Shown here piece after piece: positions 26,478 to 33,837 of a DNA stretch of 64,000 bases. The stretch covers positions 9,801 through 73,800 of the forward strand of contig DASXUL010000058.1 of assembly GCA_036504855.1 (NCBI GenBank), in the 5' to 3' direction. The notes under the pieces were generated by a model that was given only the letters and a program-made list of their open reading frames with translations, searched no databases and was not told the origin of the DNA. Origin of the DNA: DASXUL01 sp036504855. Lineage in GTDB: Bacteria; Armatimonadota; DTGP01; JAKQQT01. Position 1 is the first letter of the stretch. Each line of letters begins with the position of its first letter. The translations under genes were made by a program, and so were the position numbers.

Positions 26478-26525
26478 TTTGGCAGGGAGCGCGGCGCGCA
26501 GGACGCCGCCGCGCAGGTACGAGGG

Positions 26526-27353
26526 TCAGATGAGGGACTTGGTGTAAGCCACGCTCTTCGGGATCGCCGTCTCGGCGTCTTCCACCCCTTCGTACTCGAT
26601 GGTCAGGAAGCCGTCGTAACCGCCGTCACGCAAAGCCTTCACCACCGCCGGAAGGTTGGCGTCGCCCTCACCGATGACGGTGCCGATGACGCGCGTGCCC
26701 TCGAGGCCTTCATAGACGTGCTCGGTTTCCTCGGGCTTGGCCCAACGGAAGTCCTTGAAGTGCACGCTGCCGGCGTAGGGGGCCACAATGGCCACGGCTT
26801 CGGCCGGTACTTGGTTGACCGTCATGAAGTTGCCAGTGTCTGGGTTCGCCTTCATCATGGGGGAGCCGACGGCCTTGATGATCGTCAGCACCTGTTCGCC
26901 CTTGCCCGCGAGGGTGCCGTGGTTTTCGAGGCAGAGTTCAACACCCTTGGTCTCGGCGTAAGCGGCGCCCTCCTTGAGGCCCTCAATGATCCAACCCAAC
27001 GCCTTCTCGAAGCCCACTTCATCGTGATGGCCGGCGAAGACGCGAAGCTTCTTGGTATTGAAGGTAACCGCCATGTCCACGCCGTCCTTGATGGACTGGA
27101 TCTGCTTCTTGCGCTCTTCCGGATCTTCGCTGGTGAGGTCGTTGCCGATGGCGTAGGCAGACACCGGCAGGTTGTGCTCCGCGAGCTTGGCCTTCACCTT
27201 GGGCAGCTCGGCTTCTTTGTCTTTCCAGAAGAAGTCCAGCAACTCAACGCCGTCCACGCCCAGTTCCTTGGCCTTGTCGATAAACGAGACGACGTCCATT
27301 TTGCCCTGCTGGTATTGACCAACATAGCCCCACATGGAGACTCCAACTTTCAT
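26526..27353 (-). CDS. Sugar phosphate isomerase/epimerase (xylose-isomerase-like TIM barrel)
   Basis: A 275-residue TIM-barrel protein of the AP-endonuclease-2/xylose-isomerase superfamily. VGVSMWGYVGQYQQGKMDVV starts the barrel, GVDGVELLDFFWKD carries the first metal Glu, VELCLENHGTLAG the second (ENHG), NPDTGNFM the Asp and SVHFKDFRW the His/Lys region, and GFLTIEYEG the last Glu. It should isomerise or epimerise a sugar or a keto-sugar. AAGGAG seven bases before the ATG at 27353 defines the start; the frame is open further upstream but without a ribosome site. It has its own promoter-like palindrome at 27389-27400. Confidence 0.88.
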   Translation of the reverse strand: MKVGVSMWGYVGQYQQGKMDVVSFIDKAKELGVDGVELLDFFWKDKEAELPKVKAKLAEHNLPVSAYAIGNDLTSEDPEERKKQIQSIKDGVDMAVTFNTKKLRVFAGHHDEVGFEKALGWIIEGLKEGAAYAETKGVELCLENHGTLAGKGEQVLTIIKAVGSPMMKANPDTGNFMTVNQVPAEAVAIVAPYAGSVHFKDFRWAKPEETEHVYEGLEGTRVIGTVIGEGDANLPAVVKALRDGGYDGFLTIEYEGVEDAETAIPKSVAYTKSLI

Positions 27354-27388
27354 GCGAACACTCCTTAGAATACGGTCGTCGGGCCCAG

Positions 27389-27420
27389 TGTTATATAACA
27401 TTTTCCGCCCGATGCATTCT
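27389..27420 (-). promoter_or_regulatory. Palindromic TGTTATATAACA promoter/operator
   Basis: 27389-27400 is a perfect 12-base palindrome, TGTTATATAACA, 36 bases upstream of the isomerase ATG. On the minus strand ATGCATC lies 10 bases further upstream. The core has the GT-N6-AC spacing of GntR-type operators and at the same time offers a TATAAC -10-like hexamer. A near copy lies at 25212-25223. Confidence 0.55.
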
Positions 27421-27492
27421 GTGTCGATGGGATACGATTTGTCCACGAAAGAGGGACTCAGAAAGGCTGCACCCAAGAGGCGGGAGCAGGCA

Positions 27493-27524
27493 AGCCTGGC
27501 CGGCGCCTTCGCGCCGGCCAGGCT
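27493..27524 (-). terminator. Perfect 14-bp hairpin after the transketolase genes
   Basis: Arms 27493-27506 and 27511-27524 pair perfectly around a CTTC tetraloop, 27 bases after the stop at 27551. No T-tract. Probable end of the split-transketolase transcript. Confidence 0.65.
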
Positions 27525-27550
27525 CGTTTGAGATCTGCGCCGCCGGAAGG

Positions 27551-28507
27551 TTAGCCGAGCAGGCTCTTGGCCGCGTCCACAACGTGCTCCGGCGTGAAGC
27601 CATACTTCCTGAGCACATCTTCCGGGCTACCGGATTCCGCGAACTGGTTGTCCATCCCGACGAAAGCCATCCGGCACGGATGCTTCTTGGCGGCCGCCAT
27701 GGCCACGCGGCTGCCAAGTCCGCCGTCCAGGAGATGCTCTTCCACAACCACGATGCCATGGGTCTCGGCGGCGGCCTTCGCCACCGCATCCTCGTCCAGC
27801 GGCTTCACGCTGGCCATGTCCATGACGCGGGCGGAGACGCCTTCCTTTTCGAGCAGGGCGGCGGCATCCAGGGCCAGGGCCACCGTAAGGCCGCAGGCGA
27901 TCAACGTAACGTCGGAGCCTTCGCGGAGGGTATTCGCCTTGCCCACCTGGAACGGCGCATCGGCCGGGTAGAGGACGGGCGTTTTCCCCCGGCCGGTGCG
28001 GATGTAGACGGGGCCGGGGATGTCGGCCGCGGCCTTCACGCAGGCGATGGTCTGCGCCGCATCTGATGGGACCAGAACCGTGAAGCCGGGCAGGGCGCAC
28101 GCCAGAGCGATATCCTCGATGCCCATCTGGCTGGGGCCATCCGGCCCAATGCTGATCCCGCTGTGGCTACCGACCAGCTTAACGTTCAGCCCCGGATAGG
28201 CCACTGAGAGCCGAATCTGGTCGTAGGCGTTGGCCATGAGGAAGACGGCGAACGAAGTGGCCCATGCCTGCTTGCCCGCGTCGGCGAGTCCGGCCGCCAC
28301 GCCCACCATGTTGCTTTCGGCGATGCCGACGCTGAAGAAGCGATCTTTGTGCATCTTCTGGAATTTGCTGGCCATGGTGGAGTTGGCCAGGTCGGCATCC
28401 ACGCAGACGATCTCGGGGCGCTGGTTGCCCAGTTCCAGAAAAGCGTCTCCGAATGCGTCACGCGTTGCGGGGCCCAATTTCAGGCCGGCGATGTCTCCAA
28501 TGGCCAC
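27551..28507 (-). CDS. Transketolase, C-terminal (pyrimidine-binding) subunit
   Basis: A 318-residue protein with the pyrimidine and C-terminal domains of transketolase as a separate chain. IVCVDADLANSTMASKFQ, FFSVGIAESNMVGVAAGLA (Glu of the TPP activation site), GSHSGISIGPDGPSQMGIED and YIRTGRGKTPVLY are typical. The protein begins directly after the stop of the N-terminal subunit gene, so the two are coupled and together give a full-length enzyme. Split transketolases exist both in central metabolism of many bacteria and in aminoshikimate clusters (Rif15A/B). Confidence 0.92.
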   Translation of the reverse strand: MAIGDIAGLKLGPATRDAFGDAFLELGNQRPEIVCVDADLANSTMASKFQKMHKDRFFSVGIAESNMVGVAAGLADAGKQAWATSFAVFLMANAYDQIRLSVAYPGLNVKLVGSHSGISIGPDGPSQMGIEDIALACALPGFTVLVPSDAAQTIACVKAAADIPGPVYIRTGRGKTPVLYPADAPFQVGKANTLREGSDVTLIACGLTVALALDAAALLEKEGVSARVMDMASVKPLDEDAVAKAAAETHGIVVVEEHLLDGGLGSRVAMAAAKKHPCRMAFVGMDNQFAESGSPEDVLRKYGFTPEHVVDAAKSLLG

Positions 28508-29377
28508 TTACTTTGCCTCCTGGTACTTGGCGGCCTCTTCGGGGAAGCCCAGCTCGATGAGGGCGCGGCCGGCCTCTTCCTTCGTCAGCGCCTTGCCGTG
28601 GTAGCTGAAGTCCGCCTCCACGAAAGAGATGCCGGCGCCCTTCTTGGTGTTGCTGATGATGCAGTAGGGACCTTCATGCCATGCCTTGGCCTCTTGAAGA
28701 GCATCCATCACCTCGACCATGTCCTGGCCGTTGATCTCGCGCACGTGCCAGCCGAAGCTGCGAATCTTGTCCGCCAGCGGCGCCATCGGCATGACGTCGT
28801 GGGTGCTTCCGGTTTGCTGGTAACCGTTCTTGTCCACGATCCACACGATGTTGGGAAGGATAAACTTGGCGGCGCTGGCAGCGGCCTCCCAAATCTGGCC
28901 TTCGTCGATCTCGCCGTCACCGGTCATGACGTACACCTTGTAGGGCTTGTCATCCATGTGGCCGGCGAGGGCCACGCCGACGGCAACGGAGAGACCCTGT
29001 CCAAGGCTGCCGGTGGATGCCTCAATGCCGGGCACGCGTCGGAGATTGGGGTGCCCCTCCAGGGGAGCGTCAATCTGGCGCAGGTGATCCATCCACTCCT
29101 TCGGGAAGTAACCCGTCTCGGCAAGCGCGGCGTAAAGAACCGGACACGCGTGGCCTTTGGAGAGGATGAAGCGATCGCGGTTCGGATCCTTCGGCTCGGC
29201 CGGGTTCTTCTCCAGAATGCCGCCAAAATAGAGGCCCGCGACGACCTCGGCCGCACTGATACTGGAGCTGGGATGACCGCTGCCGGCCTTCGTGGTCATC
29301 TCGACCACGTCCTTGCGCAAGAGGCGCGCCGTTTCCTTCAGCGCGCCGATATCGGGACGCGCCTGTGTATCTGCCAT
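28508..29377 (-). CDS. Transketolase, N-terminal (TPP-binding) subunit
   Basis: A 289-residue chain with the diphosphate-binding domain: MTTKAGSGHPSSSISAAEVV, RFILSKGHACPVLYAALAE, STGSLGQGLSVAVGVALAG and the TPP motif MTGDGEIDEGQIWEAAASA, ending the metal site with IVWIVDKNGYQQTG. Reaction: transfer of two-carbon ketol units between sugar phosphates. It is the first gene of the two-gene unit, 55 bases after mutS2 on the same strand. The ribosome site AAGGAGA precedes the ATG at 29377. Confidence 0.93.
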   Translation of the reverse strand: MADTQARPDIGALKETARLLRKDVVEMTTKAGSGHPSSSISAAEVVAGLYFGGILEKNPAEPKDPNRDRFILSKGHACPVLYAALAETGYFPKEWMDHLRQIDAPLEGHPNLRRVPGIEASTGSLGQGLSVAVGVALAGHMDDKPYKVYVMTGDGEIDEGQIWEAAASAAKFILPNIVWIVDKNGYQQTGSTHDVMPMAPLADKIRSFGWHVREINGQDMVEVMDALQEAKAWHEGPYCIISNTKKGAGISFVEADFSYHGKALTKEEAGRALIELGFPEEAAKYQEAK

Positions 29378-29431
29378 GCGTTTCTCCTTGGGTTACGGTC
29401 AGGCCGCCTGTTCGGCGGAGTTATCTGCAAA

Positions 29432-31849
29432 TCAGGCCAGTTCCGCGATGGTCACGCCATCGCCGCCTTCGCCCTCCGGGGCCAGCTTGAAGCCCTTGAC
29501 GTCGCGCTGTTCGCGCAGGAAACGGCGTACCAGATCCCGCAGCGCGCCGGTTCCCTTGCCGTGCACGATGCGGACCGTGTGCAGCCCGGCAAGCCGGGCG
29601 TCGTCCAGGTAGCGCTCCAGCTCGGCCAGGGCCTCGTCCACGCGCAGACCGAGCAGCTTTATCTCCGTTGACACGTTTTGCGCGGCGTGGAGTCCCAGCG
29701 CCGTGGAGGAGGCGGTGACCTGAGGCTTCTCCGCGTGCACCAGATCGGGTTCCACCTTCTGCAATATGGAGTATGGGACCGTCATGCGAAGGGTCCCCGC
29801 CTGCACGATGGCTTCGTCCTTTCGGACGTCAACAAGCAGGCCGGTGCTTCCCAGGCTGGGGACCCACACTGAGTCTCCGGGGACCGGCGCTTCGTTTGCG
29901 GAAATGCGGTGAGTAGGCTTCCGACGCGGACGCGGCCTTTTGGCTCGGACGACCTCCTCCAGCCCCTGGAGCCGTTGACGGGCTGCCTCCGAGGCTCGGC
30001 TTTCGTGCTGTTCCTCGCGCAGCGCACGGATGAGCACGTTGGCCTCTTCGCGGGCGGCGCGCAGGAGTTCAAGGGCCTCTTCGTAGGCCTCTTCGGTGGC
30101 GGCGCGGCGGCGGTCCTTCTGCTCGCTCAGCTCGCGTTCGGCGTCACGGCGCTGGGCATCGAGCTGCGCCGACTTCTTCTCGGCCTCCGCCGCGGCCCAG
30201 TTGGCGCGGCGCTCCGATTCCTCCATCCGGGCGATGGCATCTTCCAGCGCCAGGCGATCGGTCCCCAAGTTGGCGCGGGCGGTATCCAGCACGCTTTGCG
30301 GCATGCCGAGGCGTCCCGCGATGACCAATGCGTTACTGGCGCCGGGAACGCCGATGCGCAGCCGGTAGGTTGGGCGCAACGTTTCAACGTTGAACTCCAC
30401 GGAGGCGTTCTGGAACCCCTTGTTGTTCCAGGCGAATTCCTTCAGTTCAGCGTAGTGGGTGGTGGCGATGGTGAGAGCGCCTTGCTGGGCCAGATGCAGG
30501 AGCACCGACTTGGCGAGCGCGGCGCCCTCCGCCGGATCCGTGCCGGCGCCCAACTCATCCAGCAGGACAAGGCTATTCTCTTGAGCGCCCGCCAAGATGC
30601 TGATCATGTTGCGCATATGGCCGCTGAAAGTAGACAGGCTCTGTTGAAGGCTCTGCTCGTCGCCAATGTCGGCGAACACGTTTCGAAACACGCCGATCTT
30701 CGCCTTGCGTGCCGGCACGTGCATACCGCTCTGGGCCATCAGGACGAATAACCCGGCCGTCTTGAGCGTAACCGTTTTGCCGCCGGTGTTCGGGCCCGTG
30801 ATGAGGAGGGACTTGAACTCCGTCCCCATCCAGAGGTCAATCGGCACCACCGCCTCCTCCATGGGGAGAGGCTTCGGAGCCCCGCGCGGCGTCTCACGCT
30901 GGGCCTCCAACGCGTTCCACACCAGCAGGGGATGGCGGGCCTCCTGAATGTCGATGGCGGCCATAAGGAGGGTCTCAGGGCGCTCGGCGTGCAGGACATT
31001 GGCGAAACGGGCTTTGGCGATTACGAGATCCAGATGGGCCAAGGCGGTGATGGTGGCCTTAACCAGGCGGGCATCCTTGGCGATGGCGTCCGAGAATGCG
31101 CGGAGGATGCGGTCAATCTCCTCGGTCTCGTGGAACTCGAGTTGCCGCAGCTCGTTCCCGGCCTCAACAACGGCCTGAGGCTCCATAAACAGGGTCTGCC
31201 CCGAGGCGCTCTGATCCTGAACAAGGCCGCCAAAGGCATTGCGATACTCGGATTTCACCGGCACGCAGTATCGGTTATTGCGGATGGTAATAACCGGGTC
31301 CTGGAGCATATCGCGCACGGGGCCGGCCGAAACGATACGCTGTAGAATCTCCTGGATGTGCCGGATCTGGCGACGTTTGGCGTTGCGGATGCGCAGCAGG
31401 TTCTCGCTGGCGTTGTCGTTGATCAGACCGTCTGGGGAGATGGCGTGCTCAATGCGCGCCACAAGGGTCCCAAAGTCACCCATTTGCGCGCCCAGGTCTG
31501 CAAGTCGCGGCGCGAGTTCACCCTTGGCGGTGAGGATGCCGCGGAGGCGGCGGGCGGCGGCCAGGGTGGCTGCAACCGAAAGGAGGCCCTTGGGGTCCAG
31601 CGCTCCGCCGACTGAGGCGCGGTCGATCAGGTTGCGGACGTCATGCACGCCGCCCATCGGGAGCCCGCCGGGCAGATCCAGCAGAGCGCGGGCCTCCGCT
31701 GTTTCGGCAAGAGCGCTCTCTACATCGCGACGATCCGTGAACGGCTTGAGGGCGAGCGCGAGGTCGTGCCCGAGCGACGACGCGGCGTGCCCGGCCAAGT
31801 GCTTCAAGAGAAGAGGGTATTCCAGTACTCGCAGCGTTCGCCCATCCAT
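29432..31849 (-). CDS. mutS2: MutS2 family ATPase/endonuclease
   Basis: An 805-residue protein from the ATG at 31849. It has a MutS-like core and clamp, then the ABC ATPase: Walker A ITGPNTGGKTVTLKTAGLFV, FADIGDEQSLQQSLSTFSGH (Q-loop/signature) and Walker B LVLLDELGAGTDPAEGAALA. A long coiled coil follows (about 515-650, Glu/Arg/Ala-rich), a KOW-like segment (PVPGDSVWVPSLGSTGLLVD) and a C-terminal Smr domain ending in VRIVHGKGTGALRDLVRRFL. MutS2 lacks the mismatch-recognition domain and acts on branched DNA or collided ribosomes. The N-terminal phrase RVLEYPLLLKHLAGHAASSL matches other MutS2 starts and decides the start over the longer open frame. Confidence 0.95.
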   Translation of the reverse strand: MDGRTLRVLEYPLLLKHLAGHAASSLGHDLALALKPFTDRRDVESALAETAEARALLDLPGGLPMGGVHDVRNLIDRASVGGALDPKGLLSVAATLAAARRLRGILTAKGELAPRLADLGAQMGDFGTLVARIEHAISPDGLINDNASENLLRIRNAKRRQIRHIQEILQRIVSAGPVRDMLQDPVITIRNNRYCVPVKSEYRNAFGGLVQDQSASGQTLFMEPQAVVEAGNELRQLEFHETEEIDRILRAFSDAIAKDARLVKATITALAHLDLVIAKARFANVLHAERPETLLMAAIDIQEARHPLLVWNALEAQRETPRGAPKPLPMEEAVVPIDLWMGTEFKSLLITGPNTGGKTVTLKTAGLFVLMAQSGMHVPARKAKIGVFRNVFADIGDEQSLQQSLSTFSGHMRNMISILAGAQENSLVLLDELGAGTDPAEGAALAKSVLLHLAQQGALTIATTHYAELKEFAWNNKGFQNASVEFNVETLRPTYRLRIGVPGASNALVIAGRLGMPQSVLDTARANLGTDRLALEDAIARMEESERRANWAAAEAEKKSAQLDAQRRDAERELSEQKDRRRAATEEAYEEALELLRAAREEANVLIRALREEQHESRASEAARQRLQGLEEVVRAKRPRPRRKPTHRISANEAPVPGDSVWVPSLGSTGLLVDVRKDEAIVQAGTLRMTVPYSILQKVEPDLVHAEKPQVTASSTALGLHAAQNVSTEIKLLGLRVDEALAELERYLDDARLAGLHTVRIVHGKGTGALRDLVRRFLREQRDVKGFKLAPEGEGGDGVTIAELA

Positions 31850-31910
31850 ACGAGCCAGTATAGCAAGGGGAGGGTGAACCCATTTGCAGGTAAGCCGCGC
31901 CGCACGCGGC

Positions 31911-31944
31911 GCCGCCGGGGAGTTCGAGAGAACTCCCCGGCGGC
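31911..31944 (-). terminator. Perfect 15-bp hairpin upstream of mutS2
   Basis: Arms 31911-31925 and 31930-31944 pair perfectly around GAGA. It lies between the small acidic-protein gene (stop at 32023) and the mutS2 start, so it should end the former's transcript. No T-tract. Confidence 0.65.
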
Positions 31945-32022
31945 TGGGTTTCCCGTGTAGATCTCCGTCGTATCCCCAACTCTCCGCACGCCCCGTCAAA
32001 CGCCAGGCGGGCGCCGGACAAC

Positions 32023-32256
32023 TCACGCGGAGGCCATGCTTCCGATACTGCCGATGTTATCTCCCGGGTCCATCAGGTCGTCGTCTATAACGTCTCTATC
32101 ACGCTGGACTGAGCCGCCCTTGCGTCCCGCCGGGCGACCATCGTTTCCAGCCCGGTCTTCGGCCGAGCCGGCATCGTCGATTCCACCGTCCTGGGGGCCG
32201 AAGTCGCCATTGTCCACATCAGCCTCCCGATCCTCGAATTGCCAATCACCTTGCAT
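32023..32256 (-). CDS. Small acidic Asp/Gly-rich protein of unknown function
   Basis: A 77-residue protein starting MQGDWQFEDREADVDNGDFG, strongly hydrophilic with many Asp and Gly residues and a middle basic patch (DGRPAGRKGGSVQRDRD). No signal, membrane segment or known domain. GGGAGG six bases before the ATG at 32256 supports translation; an ATG at 32262 is directly adjacent to the ribosome site. It is followed by a strong hairpin. It could be a disordered small protein; the function cannot be told. Confidence 0.5.
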   Translation of the reverse strand: MQGDWQFEDREADVDNGDFGPQDGGIDDAGSAEDRAGNDGRPAGRKGGSVQRDRDVIDDDLMDPGDNIGSIGSMASA

Positions 32257-32319
32257 CTGCATCCTCCCGTGGTGTTCAGATTCCCACCGCCGCGGAAGCG
32301 CAAACCCGCCCAAACGCGC

Positions 32320-32345
32320 GGAAGGGGCCGTTTCCGGCCCCTTCC
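32320..32345 (-). terminator. 11-bp GC hairpin after the Ser/Thr/Pro-rich secreted protein gene
   Basis: Arms 32320-32330 and 32335-32345 pair perfectly around TTTC, 24 bases beyond the stop at 32369 on the minus strand. Confidence 0.6.
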
Positions 32346-32368
32346 CAACAGACTATTCGGTGATGCCG

Positions 32369-33181
32369 TTACTGCCCCGGCGTTGCGCTGGGGGAGGGAG
32401 ACGGACTGCTGCTGTCGGTCCCGCTCGGCGTAGCGTTGTCTGACCCGGGCATCGTAGGCGACGCGCTGCCGGAAGGAGGAGTCGCATCGCTGGGCGTAGC
32501 CGAGGTGTCGGGCGTCACCGTACCGCTGGGGGCGCCCGAAGTATCCGGGGTGGCCGTGCCGCTGGGCGTACCCGAGGTGTCGGGCGTTACGGCGCCGCTG
32601 GACGTCGCGGTCGTATTCGGCGTCGTTGTCGTATCCGTGGTTCGCATCCCGATGGCGCCGTACGAACCGGACATGTTGCTGCCCATCATGCCTGAGGAGT
32701 TCGTGTCCATGAGCTGTAGGGCATTGTCCAGCGCTTCTTTCGCCTGGTCGACCGGAACGGTGTAGTCGCACATCAGGCGGGCATGAGCGAGGTGATCGTC
32801 CAACATCGCCACATAGGCGCGGATGGCTCCCCAGCCGCGCGGAACATCGAACGGGGTCCCGAGGGCATCCAAAGCGCTCATCGCGCGAGCGCTGGCATTG
32901 TCCAGCAGGATCTCGCTGTTCCCGTTGTAGCCGTCAGCCTGCACCGTGTCACCGGCGGAGGCGGCGAGCCGGTTGTTGTCATGGATTCGTTCGAGCAGGC
33001 CACGCGCCTCCGTCAGCCAATCGCGCACCTTGGCTGTATCCACGTTTCTCGGAGACATGGCGCTCATGTTGGACGAGGACGAGCTGCTACTCGACGTCGC
33101 CATATCCGTTTGAGCCAGGGCCGGCAGGCCCGCCATCGTGGCCGTTAGGGCCACAACCATCCACTTGTTTGTCATCTGCAT
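32369..33181 (-). CDS. Secreted protein with Ser/Thr/Pro-rich repeat tail
   Basis: A 270-residue protein. The signal peptide is MQMTNKWMVVALTATMAGLPALAQ. A Ser run (about 30-37) precedes a helical domain (about 48-165, e.g. VRDWLTEARGLLERIHDNN and YVAMLDDHLAHARLMCDY). The last 100 residues are low complexity, with three near-identical units built on TPDTSGTPSGTA, then SPSPSPSATPGQ. Such tails are usually extended, possibly glycosylated, surface spacers. The Gly-Met-Asn segment GMMGSNMSGSYGAIG joins the two parts. A purine-rich ribosome site (GGAAGGGAAA) precedes the ATG at 33181. Family unknown. Confidence 0.65.
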   Translation of the reverse strand: MQMTNKWMVVALTATMAGLPALAQTDMATSSSSSSSSNMSAMSPRNVDTAKVRDWLTEARGLLERIHDNNRLAASAGDTVQADGYNGNSEILLDNASARAMSALDALGTPFDVPRGWGAIRAYVAMLDDHLAHARLMCDYTVPVDQAKEALDNALQLMDTNSSGMMGSNMSGSYGAIGMRTTDTTTTPNTTATSSGAVTPDTSGTPSGTATPDTSGAPSGTVTPDTSATPSDATPPSGSASPTMPGSDNATPSGTDSSSPSPSPSATPGQ

Positions 33182-33307
33182 TTTCCCTTCCTTTCGAGGC
33201 ACATCAGTACAGCCGATGTTTACCCCTGCCGGACAGCTCGCAAACGCGTGGGAATGGCAAGCCCGATTCCGGGGTATGCTAGGATGTCGCCCCGAAGGAG
33301 GTAATCG

Positions 33308-33829
33308 ATGTCCGATGTCCCCGAGACCCAGATGCTGAGTTCCGAAATGCACTCCGATCCGTCTATCCGATCCCACGTTGACCTGTTCCTACAGGCGAAC
33401 CCAGAGGTAGACCATCGTGAAGTGCGTGTGAACGTGCAGGATGGCGTTGTAACGCTCTCAGGCACGGTGGATGCAGTGCCGGAAAAGCGGCGCGCCCGCG
33501 AGGTGGCCGAAACGACGCCCGGCGTTCAGCGCGTCATTGATGACCTCCAGGTGCGCAACTTCGTGGCGCGATCCGATGATGAACTGAAGAGCGAACTCGT
33601 TAACGCCCTGACGCGGGACGCGTACGTGGAGAGCCTGCCAACGCTGGAGATCTACGTTAGCGACGGTGAGGTGCGTCTGGAGGGGACGTGCAAGACCTGG
33701 CGCGAGCGTCATGCCATAGCCGACGCCGTCTGGTGGACGCCGGGCGTACGCAACGTGGAGAACCTGGTCCATCCGCTGGAAGACCACGACACAAGCGAAA
33801 CCGCCAACCATAACCTGGCCAGTCTGTAA
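33308..33829 (+). CDS. Protein with two BON domains
   Basis: A 173-residue protein with two consecutive BON domains. The first (about 17-83) has VDHREVRVNVQDGVVTLSGT, AREVAETTPGVQRVIDDLQV; the second (about 89-158) has DDELKSELVNALTRDAYVES, VSDGEVRLEGTCKTWRERH and TPGVRNVENLV. BON domains bind phospholipid or lie in osmotic-stress and secretin proteins. No signal peptide is seen, so it is probably cytoplasmic or exported by other means. AAGGAGGT before the ATG at 33308 is a full consensus ribosome site, suggesting strong expression. It converges on polX with 8 bases between the stops. Confidence 0.87.
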   Translation: MSDVPETQMLSSEMHSDPSIRSHVDLFLQANPEVDHREVRVNVQDGVVTLSGTVDAVPEKRRAREVAETTPGVQRVIDDLQVRNFVARSDDELKSELVNALTRDAYVESLPTLEIYVSDGEVRLEGTCKTWRERHAIADAVWWTPGVRNVENLVHPLEDHDTSETANHNLASL

Positions 33830-33837
33830 CGCCGCCC

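Noticed and set aside
22870..29377. Complete AHBA/aminoshikimate cluster
   Set aside because: Only aminotransferase, oxidoreductase and transketolase classes are present; the aminoDAHP and aminoDHQ synthases and the kinase are absent.
28349..29671. 440-codon plus-strand frame opposite the split transketolase
   Set aside because: Shadow of the two transketolase genes; no motif or ribosome site.
31850..32026. 59-residue extension of MutS2
   Set aside because: It crosses a perfect hairpin and lacks similarity; MutS2 proteins start at the MDGRTLRVLEYPLLLKHL segment.
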